DNA from: Rhodopirellula baltica
GTDB taxonomy: Bacteria > Planctomycetota > Planctomycetia > Pirellulales > Pirellulaceae
Length of the DNA: 64,000 bases
Assembly (NCBI GenBank): GCA_002901265.1
Contig: PPHI01000037.1
Coordinates: 1 to 64,000, forward strand
Reading direction: 5' to 3'
Each line of letters opens with the position of its first letter. Positions within the stretch are counted from its first letter, which is position 1. Position numbers and translations under genes: made by a program. The notes beneath the pieces are model-generated. The model did no database searches, was not told the origin of the DNA, and saw nothing but the letters and a program-made list of their open reading frames with translations. This document shows, one piece after another, positions 53,755 to 62,677 of this stretch.

Positions 53755-56591
53755 TGAGCGATAGCACTTCGAAGGACAACCCCGATCGCGAAACCGCGGC
53801 CGATCAACCACAAGCGGCGAAGCTAAAAGAGCTCGCGCCGCTGATGCAGCTGCTTGACCAAGCCCGCGATGTCGTGATCGCGGGCAACACGTCGCCGCTG
53901 GCGAAAGTTCAACCGCCAACCAAACTGGGTGACTTTGACCTGTTGTCGCCCATCGGCCGCGGCGGCATGGGAGTTGTCTATGAAGCCCGACAACGTTCCC
54001 TTGATCGAATCGTCGCATTAAAAGTCTTGCCGAAATCGCAAGTAACACTAACGAATCGTGAGGACGAGGTCGCATCACCGACGGATAAAAATCTCATCCA
54101 ACGCTTCCACACCGAAGCGCGTGCCGCAGCCCGTTTGCATCATGCCAACATCGTTCCCGTATTCGGTTTTGGCGAAGCCGACGGGCACTACTTTTTTGTG
54201 ATGCAGCGGATCTACGGACGCAACCTCGACCGCTGGATCAGCGATCACGTCTCCCCCGATGCCCCGGACCCGATCAGCGATGACAAAATCGCCGAGTCAC
54301 TTTCACGATTCGGTTTCCAAGCCGCATCGGGGCTGGCGTATGCCCACGCTCAAGGCATCTTGCACCGCGACATCAAACCGGCCAATTTGCTGATCGACGA
54401 AGACGGGATGCTGCAAATTGCCGACTTCGGTGTCGCCCGCATCGAAGACGCCGAAGCGTACACTCGTACCAGCGATGTGATCGGTACCTTGCGGTACATG
54501 GCGCCGGAACAGCTTGGCGGCGAGGCATGCGCACAAAGCGATGTTTACTCACTTGGTGTCACGCTTTACGAAATCGTCACCGGCAAACCGGCGATGGACG
54601 ATCAATCGGTTCGACAAGCGGTGTTGCTACAAAAGAAACCGAGCGGACCGATTCCGTTGTCTCAGTGCAAACCGTCTTTGCCGCTCGACTTGCGAACGAT
54701 CATCGAAAAAGCGATGCAGCGAGAACAACGCTATCGCTACGATAATGCCCAAAGCTTGGCCGATGACCTTCAGAACTACATCGAAGGCCGTCCCATCAAA
54801 GCGAGGCGATTGGGCGTTGCCGAGCACACCATTCGTTGGGTCAGACGCAATCAGACGGTGTCTGTCTTGGCAACCTTGCTGTTCCTTGCACTAGGCTTCA
54901 CCGCATTGGTCTCCATTCTTGACCAGCGTGAAATCCGCAAAAGCTTTGACCGAGCCGAAGATGCCCGCGAAGCGACCGGGCGAGTCGCTTTACTCGCCGA
55001 TGTCGCAATCGAATCCGTATTCGACCGATTTTCGACGACCGCAGACGCAACGACGATTGATTATGACGCCGTCGATTTTTCTGCACCCGCAGTCGATTTA
55101 AAAACGCCAGAACTACTGTTAAAGCTGATTCAGTACTACGACGGTTTGACGGCGGAATCGTTCGACCTGATCGAACTGCGTCTTTCACCGGCACAAGTCC
55201 GAATGCATTTGGCGACCATTCACGGGCACCTCGACAACCACCAAGCTGCCGCAACCGCACTTGAAGATGCTTTGTCAGAAATCGGTTCAACCGATCTGCT
55301 CATGAGAGCGACGATATTGAATCGATTAGGGATCGCACAACAAATGCTTGGCGAAAACCGACGTTCCAAACAATCGTTTCGAGACGCCTATCAGCTACTG
55401 CTTGAGACTGAAGTAAGCCAGGTCGAGAGTGATCCCCATCAAGAAGACCGCAGACAATTTGAACTCGCCCGATCGGAACTACTGCTGGCACGCAAACCAC
55501 GCCCTGGGATGGGACCGCACTCGCTGCCGCCTGACGACGCATTTAATGACAACCCCTGGAAGCCATTTCGAGCGTCTCTGCGACCCAACAGCCCGCAAGG
55601 ACGCATCCGACCGCCTCGAAACGAAGAAACCGAAGCATTGCTAAGTCTGGCGATCGAACGATTGGGGGCCTTGTTGAAACACAACGAAGACCATGTGCCA
55701 ACGATGCTGCTGCTTTCCTGCACGCTTCGCAACGCAATGCGTGATGTGCTGCGTGCCCGACAATCGCGTCACCCCATCGACCGCCGATTGACAGAACTGG
55801 CTGACTGGGTCCAGGTCCGCTTGCAATCCAAAATGGATCAATCTCCGCAGCATGAACAAGATGCGATCATTGCCTACGAACAGGTGCTGCTACTGACCGA
55901 CTTTGACGTTTTCCGTGCACTACCCCTCAATGTCCTCGAACGCGCGTTGCGGGATTCTGAAATCGCGCTCCGCCAAGCCGATCGGTTGGTCGACAACTAC
56001 CCAAACGTCTCCGCGTACGAAGTGCTTGCGATCCATACGGCGTTCAAACTGGCAACGCTGAAAACCCGCCATTTTGCGGTCAATCCCAATGACTCGATTG
56101 ATGAACTCCGCGAAGTCCGGGCATTGATCCGCCGTGCACTTCGCCGTCAATCAAGACTGTTACGTCGCACCGATCAGGCCTTCGGCTATGCACTTTGGAA
56201 CGCGCTTTTTGCGATGCGATTGGCCGACATGCAAATGGCAATTGGTGACGAACATTCGGCTCTCGAAGATTACAACCAAGCGTTGCGTTCCATTCCGATC
56301 GCGATGCTAAAGGACATCGACACTTCTACCGAACCGACGCCTGATCGACAACGCTTGCTGCTGCGCGATCAAAACAACCCTGTCGTGTTGGCGATCGGTC
56401 AAATCAGTCAGCGGTATGCGTTCGCCGCACAAGTCCAACAACCCGGCGTCGCAGACAAACTCCAGCAATTACAACAATCACTCGAAGGCGACGACTTACC
56501 CACTTGGGATGATCTGCAACAGCACATCCAAAGTATTGTCGCGATGAGCCCCAACGAATTGGATGGTCGCACGCCGATACAAACACCGTGA
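53754..56591 (+). CDS. Membrane Ser/Thr protein kinase (PknB-type) paired with the ECF sigma
   Basis: A 945-residue protein. The kinase domain (about 60-345) has the glycine loop IGRGGMGVVYEA, the ATP lysine in VALKVL, the catalytic HRDIKPANLLID, DFG in IADFGVARIE and APEQLGGEAC; all key residues are intact. A transmembrane helix follows (TVSVLATLLFLALGFTALVS, about 365-385). The C-terminal part is long and helical, TPR-like (HLDNHQAAATALEDALSEIG), and would lie outside the cytoplasm. It is coupled to the ECF sigma gene by TAATG and probably transmits an envelope signal to it. Confidence 0.93.
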   Translation: MSDSTSKDNPDRETAADQPQAAKLKELAPLMQLLDQARDVVIAGNTSPLAKVQPPTKLGDFDLLSPIGRGGMGVVYEARQRSLDRIVALKVLPKSQVTLTNREDEVASPTDKNLIQRFHTEARAAARLHHANIVPVFGFGEADGHYFFVMQRIYGRNLDRWISDHVSPDAPDPISDDKIAESLSRFGFQAASGLAYAHAQGILHRDIKPANLLIDEDGMLQIADFGVARIEDAEAYTRTSDVIGTLRYMAPEQLGGEACAQSDVYSLGVTLYEIVTGKPAMDDQSVRQAVLLQKKPSGPIPLSQCKPSLPLDLRTIIEKAMQREQRYRYDNAQSLADDLQNYIEGRPIKARRLGVAEHTIRWVRRNQTVSVLATLLFLALGFTALVSILDQREIRKSFDRAEDAREATGRVALLADVAIESVFDRFSTTADATTIDYDAVDFSAPAVDLKTPELLLKLIQYYDGLTAESFDLIELRLSPAQVRMHLATIHGHLDNHQAAATALEDALSEIGSTDLLMRATILNRLGIAQQMLGENRRSKQSFRDAYQLLLETEVSQVESDPHQEDRRQFELARSELLLARKPRPGMGPHSLPPDDAFNDNPWKPFRASLRPNSPQGRIRPPRNEETEALLSLAIERLGALLKHNEDHVPTMLLLSCTLRNAMRDVLRARQSRHPIDRRLTELADWVQVRLQSKMDQSPQHEQDAIIAYEQVLLLTDFDVFRALPLNVLERALRDSEIALRQADRLVDNYPNVSAYEVLAIHTAFKLATLKTRHFAVNPNDSIDELREVRALIRRALRRQSRLLRRTDQAFGYALWNALFAMRLADMQMAIGDEHSALEDYNQALRSIPIAMLKDIDTSTEPTPDRQRLLLRDQNNPVVLAIGQISQRYAFAAQVQQPGVADKLQQLQQSLEGDDLPTWDDLQQHIQSIVAMSPNELDGRTPIQTP

Positions 56592-56875
56592 TCACGTGCA
56601 ATATCATTGTTCAGATCGCTCCCAACCGCATTGCGAACTCCACTCGATTGAGAAACGATTGACACGGTCTATATCGTCGCATGCCATCACGCGCAAGGTC
56701 CTCGTTTGGTATACTTCAATCGGTTGCCGGTGATGGTGATTGCTTGCCACCGGACTCCGTGGCACGTCGTGGGTTGACCAACGTTTTCACGCGTCGGACT
56801 CCCAACGAGAGGAGCATCGTTCGCCCCTGCACGCCGGCACCCGAATCACTGACGTTACATCGGGAGGCGATTGCC

Positions 56876-57766
56876 ATGAAGAACGTCATCTTAGCCATTG
56901 ATGGTTCCGGACCTTCACTCGAAGCGGCTCAATTCTTTGCCCACCTGCCACACAAAGACCGCTTGTCGTTGACAGTCGCTACGATCGTGCAGCGGCCCTA
57001 TATCCACAGCAGCTATGCCGTTGGTGAACTATTGGAAAAGGCTTTCGAGCGGGATAAAGAATTTGCACTCGAAAAATTCCAAGAGGTCGAATCCATTTTC
57101 GATGGTGCAAACGTCGAATTAAATCACGTTTCACCCGAAGGCGCGATCGGCGAGTCGCTTGTCGAAATCGCCAAGCGTGACAACGCGGACCTAATGGTCG
57201 TTGGGGCGAAAGGACACTCTGGGATCGCCCGACTACTGCTGGGCAGCATTAGCGACCATGTCGCCACACATGCACCGTGCAGCACGCTCGTTGTTCGCCC
57301 GACTGAGCTACTGGGTCATTCGCGACCAATTCGTGTCTGCCTTGCGTTCGAACTGTGCCAATCTGGACTCGCCGCACTGGACGAAATCGCACAGACGCCT
57401 TGGAAAACTGGCACCGAATTCCATTTATTAACAGTGCAAACGTTTTTGTCAGACTTCATCGGCGAACGAATCGCAGATGAAGGGCTGGAATTGACAAAAC
57501 ACGCCGAGCAAGGCTTGAACGAAGCCAAGGAACGCCTCAGCGATGTCGCCCCCAACGCCCAAACGCACCTGTTGCGAACGGACCATGTTGGCGAAGGGAT
57601 CGTCTCCTTTGTTGAAGACAACAAAATAGACTTGCTGGTCATTGGAGAGACCCCGCGCAGTGCGGTCGACCGTTTCTTGCTCGGCAGCACCTCCAGATTT
57701 GTGTTGCGGCATGCGCCATGCAGTGTCTGGATCGCAAGAAACAAATTGCTGCAACAAGTTCAATGA
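56876..57766 (+). CDS. Tandem-domain universal stress protein
   Basis: A 296-residue cytosolic protein with two Usp domains. Domain 1 (1-145) has MKNVILAIDGSG and the ATP-binding pattern GAKGHSGIARLLLGSISDHV. Domain 2 (~150-296) has VIGETPRSAVDRFLLGSTSR and FVLRHAPCSVWIA. The start chosen is the ATG at 56876 with GGGAGG nine bases upstream; the frame open to 56681 lacks support. A second, related but frameshifted Usp gene follows 118 bases later, so the pair arose by duplication. It is probably a stress-binding protein for ATP or a ligand. Confidence 0.93.
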   Translation: MKNVILAIDGSGPSLEAAQFFAHLPHKDRLSLTVATIVQRPYIHSSYAVGELLEKAFERDKEFALEKFQEVESIFDGANVELNHVSPEGAIGESLVEIAKRDNADLMVVGAKGHSGIARLLLGSISDHVATHAPCSTLVVRPTELLGHSRPIRVCLAFELCQSGLAALDEIAQTPWKTGTEFHLLTVQTFLSDFIGERIADEGLELTKHAEQGLNEAKERLSDVAPNAQTHLLRTDHVGEGIVSFVEDNKIDLLVIGETPRSAVDRFLLGSTSRFVLRHAPCSVWIARNKLLQQVQ

Positions 57767-57884
57767 GAACCGTGTGTGCGAACCAAGACCGCACACTTAA
57801 ATGCTTGCCAGCGTGTCACACTGAATCACTTGAGCCTGGATGACACGCCGGCGTAGGCGGTAAGCAACGACTGAGGATCGAACG

Positions 57885-58786
57885 ATGAAAGTTTTATTAG
57901 CCACCGACTGCTCCAAACAAGCGAGCGATGCTGCGAAAGCATTGCTGAGACTGCAATCGATGAACGGATTGACTTGACAATCATCACTGCATTGGCGGAA
58001 CCGTATGCCTCGGTATCCGATTCCTCACAACAGTGGTTCCCTGAATTGCTGCAACAAGAGCGGTCACGTACCGAGCAACATCAGCAAACCCTCGCTGCTT
58101 TGTTGAAAGAACGCTGCGAGCGGGTCGAAATGGTGATGCGTCCCGGTCACCCCGTACGCGTCGTCTTGTCCGAAGCCGAACAACTGGGCAGTGACTTGAT
58201 TGTGATGGGTGCCCAAGGCCACTCATTCTTGGGGCGATTGTTGATCGGCAGCGTCTCGGACAGCATCGCGACTCATGCCAAGTGTTCTGTCTTGGTGGTT
58301 CGCAGTCCGGAATCAACGCCAGCCACCCACGATGCAGTTCATCGAGTTTTGGTCGGATTCGATGGCTCGGCACCCGCTAAGTCTGCGGTCGACGAAATGG
58401 TGCGACTGAACTGGGCACCGGATACAAATTTTGAATTGCTAAGCGTCGCGCCAATCTATGACTATTTACTCGGAACTGGTCTGACGACGGCGGCAATCGA
58501 GAATGAAGAGTTTTTATTCAAAGAGATGAAACAACGATGTGATTCGATGGTTGAAAGCGTCTCGAATCAATTGCCCAACGTTTCATCCTGTGTCGTGAAC
58601 GACCAACGAGTCGGGCCCGCGATCACGGAACAGGCCGAAAAGTCGAACACGGACCTGATCGTTGTTGGTGATGCCGGACATAGCCTGCTGGATGATCTGC
58701 TACTCGGCAGCACGACAAAATATGTGCTCCGCCACGCCGCCTGCAGCGTTTGGATCTCGCGACATCACCGGCAAACCAGCCAGTGA
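57885..58786 (+). pseudogene. Tandem-domain universal stress protein, frameshifted near its start
   Basis: The start ATG at 57885 begins MKVLLATDCSKQASDAAKAL, but the frame hits TGA at 57976. Homology resumes in the next frame as ERIDLTIITALAEPYASVSD from about 57963 and continues to 58786. It contains GAQGHSFLGRLLIGSVSDSI (domain 1), VLVGFDGSAPAKSAVDEMVR (domain 2) and GDAGHSLLDDLLLGSTTKYV. One base is missing in CAATCGATGAACGG (about 57960). If the loss is real, translation would need a new start (GTG/TTG or the ACA-linked TTG near 57974). The second half of the protein is intact. Confidence 0.83.
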
Positions 58787-58798
58787 TGACGCACATTG

Positions 58799-58834
58799 CG
58801 TCTCAGGATCGCCGACAGCCTTTCTGAGACGTTT
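58799..58834 (+). terminator. Stem-loop after the second Usp gene
   Basis: Perfect 8-bp stem CGTCTCAG / CTGAGACG (58799-58806 with 58824-58831), 17-base loop, followed by only three T residues. It lies 12 bases after the Usp stop and just before the convergent DUF1569 stop, so it may end transcription from either side. Confidence 0.55.
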
Positions 58835-59291
58835 ACGCGGGATGCACGAAACCTAGATGCAGTTCCATATGCCGACACTGCAGTTGTTCGTTGTCCTTGC
58901 GAGTCATATTCCCAAAGATGGGGTGCCGTGGCAGAGGTGCCGTATCACGGTAGCGTTGAAACGCTTCGCGAAACTGGCTCAACGACTGTTCGATACCTTT
59001 TTCATCACGCCAAAAGAACGTCTGCGCTTTCTTTGGAAGCTTCAGCCCCGGTTTCATGGGCTTGTACGCAGCACGCTTGGCAAGCAGCGGACCTACGATT
59101 CGCAGTAACAGCGGGATCGGAGGCGGCGTCTGATGTCCCGAAGAAATGTCAAACGCGGTTGCCAAGTGTTCGACGATTTGTGGAAAGGTAAAATTGCCGG
59201 TCGTCTGTATCGGAGAGATAGCAAGACGCTCCACTTCGGCAACGGCTTCTTCCAGTTGATCGAAGTGCAGCTTTCGATGAGAGGTAGACAT
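58833..59291 (-). CDS. DUF1569 family protein
   Basis: A 152-residue cytosolic protein. It has KLHFDQLEEAVAEVERLA, the block TGNFTFPQIVEHLATAFDIS, KPMKPGLKLPKKAQTFFW, and the C-terminal RKDNEQLQCRHMELHLGFV. These fit DUF1569, a DinB-like helical fold with conserved His residues, possibly metal-binding. Function is unknown. It is convergent with the second Usp gene. Confidence 0.88.
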   Translation of the reverse strand: MSTSHRKLHFDQLEEAVAEVERLAISPIQTTGNFTFPQIVEHLATAFDISSGHQTPPPIPLLLRIVGPLLAKRAAYKPMKPGLKLPKKAQTFFWRDEKGIEQSLSQFREAFQRYRDTAPLPRHPIFGNMTRKDNEQLQCRHMELHLGFVHPA

Positions 59292-59450
59292 AGACGGGTC
59301 TCGCAGTTACGAACCAAGATTAGCTGGCGAGATCATCTCATCTACAGGACGGTTCGAACACCCCATTTCATCACACCGGACAATACGACGCACAGATTTT
59401 GGTGCATCGTAGTGTCCAAGCGGTGGGATCATTGGTCTTCTTAATATTTG

Positions 59451-62048
59451 TTAAGGCAAATCAACATTTGCGTTGACCTTGCGACGATAGATAGTGTCAC
59501 CATTTGTCACTACAAGGTACTGATGACCGGCCCCGGCCAGCACACAACTGGTCAATGGCTTCAAAGGATTTGGCGTTGGTAACAGTCCGCAAGGTCGCCC
59601 AGTCGGATCAAAGACTTGAACGCCTAAAGCACTGGTGACGTAGTAACGTCCGACCTTGTCGATCGCCATCCCATCGCCTTTCGATGATTCGAGATAAGGC
59701 GGCGGTTGGTTGAATGCGAAATCGCCTTGAGGATCAATGGGGCTCCGCATTGGCATCGTTGGCATTTTGGCATCCAACGAATGATCCGGGTTCACGCGGA
59801 ATGTCCAAGTATGCGTGCCGCCGTAATCAGAAACCGCAAGGGTTCCGCCATCGGCCGACAACGCGATTCCGTTCGGTTTATTGATTCCTTCGTCAACCGT
59901 TGTCGTCTCACCAGTTTTGTGATCGATGCGGGTGACCTGCTTCGCGCCGGTTTGGGTGATGTAAATCATCCCGTCGCTCGCGATTGCCAAATCGTTTGGC
60001 CGAACACCTTCGGCAACCAGGGTCACCGCCCCATCATCCGGCCGGATCGAGATCACGCGTTGCTGCGAACCCTGACAACCGTAAAGCAGTCTATCGGGGC
60101 CGAACATTAGCCCACTGACGGATTCTTTGGCGATCGTGGTTTGGGTTCCATCTTTTGCATCGACACGATAAACCGCGGGGGCTCGCATATCGCTGTAGTA
60201 AAAATTGCCTTCCGCGTCGGCGCAAGGTGCGTCAGCAAATCCGAGATCTGATGCGACGACTTCCCAGCCTTCGCCGGGGATCAACAATCGTAAGAGCGTC
60301 ATGTCACCCCGCAAGTCATCACTGGTATCGACCACCGACGGGTGCGTTTCGGTACGCCACAACCACTTCATCGCTTCGGGAAAATGGGCGCTGCCGAAAT
60401 CGGCATTGTGCGCGTAACCTTCGGCCCAATCGAAGCGAACGTCATATCCCATGTACTTTAACGCTGACGCCATACGCTGGTTCGCCCAAGGCCAACTGCC
60501 AAAGGCGTTGTCGACGTCACCACTCGTATCCGCCATGTAAACGCGAATCGGCTTGGGTTCGGTTTTGCGAACCAATGCCGGATACACATTCCCGCCACGC
60601 AGGTTTGTAAAGCTGCCGACGCTGGAGAACACCTTTCGGAATTGATCGGGGCGATTCCAAGCGACAGTGAAAGCGCAGATCGCGCCAGAGCTTGAACCGC
60701 CGATCGCACGCATCTCGGGATCTGCCGATACGTTGTACTTCGCTTCAACGACCGGCAAAATTTCTTCCAACAAGAATCGCGAATACTTGTCACCAAGACT
60801 GTCGTACTCGTACCCACGATTGCTGCTTTGATTGCGTCGACGTGGGCGAGACTTTTCGTGACCAGGATTGATAAACACCGCAATTGTCGGCGGCATGTCA
60901 CCGCTGGCGATCAAGTTGTCAAACACCGTCGGGATTCGCCAACGGCCGTTGATGTCGCGCATTCGCTCGCCGTCTTGAAACACCATCAGCGCAGCGGGAG
61001 TGTCTTTGTCATATTGTGCGGGAACATAAACGGACCATTCACGCGTGGTCCCGGCAAAGACTTTGGACTCGAACGGTTCCATTTGCTCGACGGTGCCTTT
61101 GGGAACATCGTCCTTTGCGATCCCTTCGGCCGGTGGCTGCCACGGCGGTTTGCTTTCGGTGGATGGCACGGAATCGGAAACGGCGGCGTCGTCCCACAAC
61201 CAGCGCAGGGCACTGGGGAACACTTCGCCAGCCCATCGACCGCTGTGACCACCTTCGGTCATTTCAAGCTTGTACGTGTAGCCGGCAAATTGCAACGCGG
61301 CCGCGAGATCCCGATTGCCGAGCGGCCAACTGCCATGCAGATTGCTCAGGTCGTCCACGCCGTCTTGCAAATAGACCTTGATCGACTTTGGTGCTCGCTG
61401 GGTTTGACGCACCAAACCTGGATAGGCCCAACCGCCGCGAATATTGGTGTAGCTGCCGATCTGGCTGAGCACTTTGCCGAACTGATCCGGTCGATGCCAA
61501 GCAACGGTAAACGCACAAATCCCGCCCGAGGAGCTTCCGCCGACGGCGCGATCACTTGGGTCCGCCGAAACGTTTAGACCTTTCAGTGCGTGCGGCAAGA
61601 ATTCGTCGATCAGGAATCGCGAATAGCGGTCATCCATCGAGTCATATTCGAAGGAACGGTTACTGCGATCGCTCGCGTCCTGGCGTGTTGCCTTGATCGT
61701 GCCGGGGTTCACGAACACAGCGATCGTGGTTGGCATCGCGCCTTGGTGAATCAAATTGTCAAACACGGTTGGCACGCGGAACGAGCCTTTGGTGTTCGCA
61801 TAGTTCCGTCCGTCCATGAACACCATCAAGCTCGCGGGCTTGGCGGGGTCGTACTGCGCCGGCACATAGACACTGTATTGCCGTGTCGTGCCAGGAAAGA
61901 GTTCGGTGTCGGTGAAGACGCCATCGGTGACCTTGCCCTGCGGGACGTCGGGCTGGACTTGGCGGTCGGTTTCATCGGATGCCCTGGATGGCATCGGGGC
62001 AGCGATCAGCAGAATGACCGCCGCAAAGGTAAGAAGGCTTTTCATCAT
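59451..62048 (-). CDS. Secreted triple-domain protein: two esterase domains plus SMP-30/gluconolactonase
   Basis: An 865-residue exported protein, signal peptide MMKSLLTFAAVILLIAAPMP. It contains two tandem enterochelin/feruloyl-esterase-like alpha/beta domains. The first (~45-290) has VGGSSSGGICAFTVAWHRPD and GGHSGRWAGEVFPSALRWLW. The second (~315-555) has IGGSSSGAICAFTVAWNRPD and GYAHNADFGSAHFPEAMKWL. Both keep the nucleophile Ser. The third domain (~585-860) is an SMP-30/gluconolactonase-like propeller with FADAPCADAEGNFYYSDMRA, PNGIALSADGGTLAVSDYGG and GDGMAIDKVGRYYVTS. The two esterase halves are clearly duplicates. It may release aromatic or acetyl esters and then hydrolyse a lactone. 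It is a single gene. Confidence 0.88.
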   Translation of the reverse strand: MMKSLLTFAAVILLIAAPMPSRASDETDRQVQPDVPQGKVTDGVFTDTELFPGTTRQYSVYVPAQYDPAKPASLMVFMDGRNYANTKGSFRVPTVFDNLIHQGAMPTTIAVFVNPGTIKATRQDASDRSNRSFEYDSMDDRYSRFLIDEFLPHALKGLNVSADPSDRAVGGSSSGGICAFTVAWHRPDQFGKVLSQIGSYTNIRGGWAYPGLVRQTQRAPKSIKVYLQDGVDDLSNLHGSWPLGNRDLAAALQFAGYTYKLEMTEGGHSGRWAGEVFPSALRWLWDDAAVSDSVPSTESKPPWQPPAEGIAKDDVPKGTVEQMEPFESKVFAGTTREWSVYVPAQYDKDTPAALMVFQDGERMRDINGRWRIPTVFDNLIASGDMPPTIAVFINPGHEKSRPRRRNQSSNRGYEYDSLGDKYSRFLLEEILPVVEAKYNVSADPEMRAIGGSSSGAICAFTVAWNRPDQFRKVFSSVGSFTNLRGGNVYPALVRKTEPKPIRVYMADTSGDVDNAFGSWPWANQRMASALKYMGYDVRFDWAEGYAHNADFGSAHFPEAMKWLWRTETHPSVVDTSDDLRGDMTLLRLLIPGEGWEVVASDLGFADAPCADAEGNFYYSDMRAPAVYRVDAKDGTQTTIAKESVSGLMFGPDRLLYGCQGSQQRVISIRPDDGAVTLVAEGVRPNDLAIASDGMIYITQTGAKQVTRIDHKTGETTTVDEGINKPNGIALSADGGTLAVSDYGGTHTWTFRVNPDHSLDAKMPTMPMRSPIDPQGDFAFNQPPPYLESSKGDGMAIDKVGRYYVTSALGVQVFDPTGRPCGLLPTPNPLKPLTSCVLAGAGHQYLVVTNGDTIYRRKVNANVDLP

Positions 62049-62143
62049 CGCCTCGATCGGGGAAAGACAATTCGGAGGTGGGAACCGAAAAGTTTACTCG
62101 ATCGAGACGCTGACGGGCGGCCAGCAAATCGGCCGCCGGAAAT

Positions 62144-62677
62144 CTACTTGGTCGCCGGTTCTGCCGCTGTGGCTTTACCGAACGCTTCCAATGAAGCTTC
62201 GGGGTGATCCTTTGACGTGATCACCGAAGGCAACTTACCCGAGTCGTCCTTGTGTCCCAAGATCGTGAATCGATGGTGGTAGTTGTCTTCGCGATCGAAC
62301 AACAAATCGTCGTACACCGTTTGCGGTGGCACGCCGCCCTTGCATTCGACCTCGAAGAACCACCAAACGTTGGGCCCTTCGATCTTGCGACCGATCCAGC
62401 GAATCGGTTTGCCGCTAAATCCGCGTTTGCCGTCTGCCCCTTCGGTTTCCGTGCGGTCAAAAACGACGTGCTTGCTCAAGTAATCGGGTTGCCATTGGGA
62501 ACCGATCTCTGCTTTTAGCTCACGACGCATCCATTGCTCATCAAGGCCATGGATTCGCATCGCGACTTCGCAGCACGAGGACGCTTCATTCCACTCGATC
62601 TCGCTGTAGGTTTCATGCACCGGGTGCATCAGCAAGACCGAGCTGAGTACGGTTTTCAAAAGGAGCAGCGAAATCAT
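62144..62677 (-). CDS. DUF6702 family protein
   Basis: A 177-residue secreted or periplasmic protein. After a short hydrophobic N-terminus (ISLLLLKTVLSSVLL) comes MHPVHETYSEIEWNEA, the conserved His-Pro-x-His-x-Thr opening of DUF6702, then CCEVAMRIHGLDEQWMRREL and KHVVFDRTETEGADG. DUF6702 proteins often accompany M1-type peptidases, and here the gene overlaps such a gene by four bases (ATGA), so it follows that gene in one operon. Function unknown. Confidence 0.85.
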   Translation of the reverse strand: MISLLLLKTVLSSVLLMHPVHETYSEIEWNEASSCCEVAMRIHGLDEQWMRRELKAEIGSQWQPDYLSKHVVFDRTETEGADGKRGFSGKPIRWIGRKIEGPNVWWFFEVECKGGVPPQTVYDDLLFDREDNYHHRFTILGHKDDSGKLPSVITSKDHPEASLEAFGKATAAEPATK

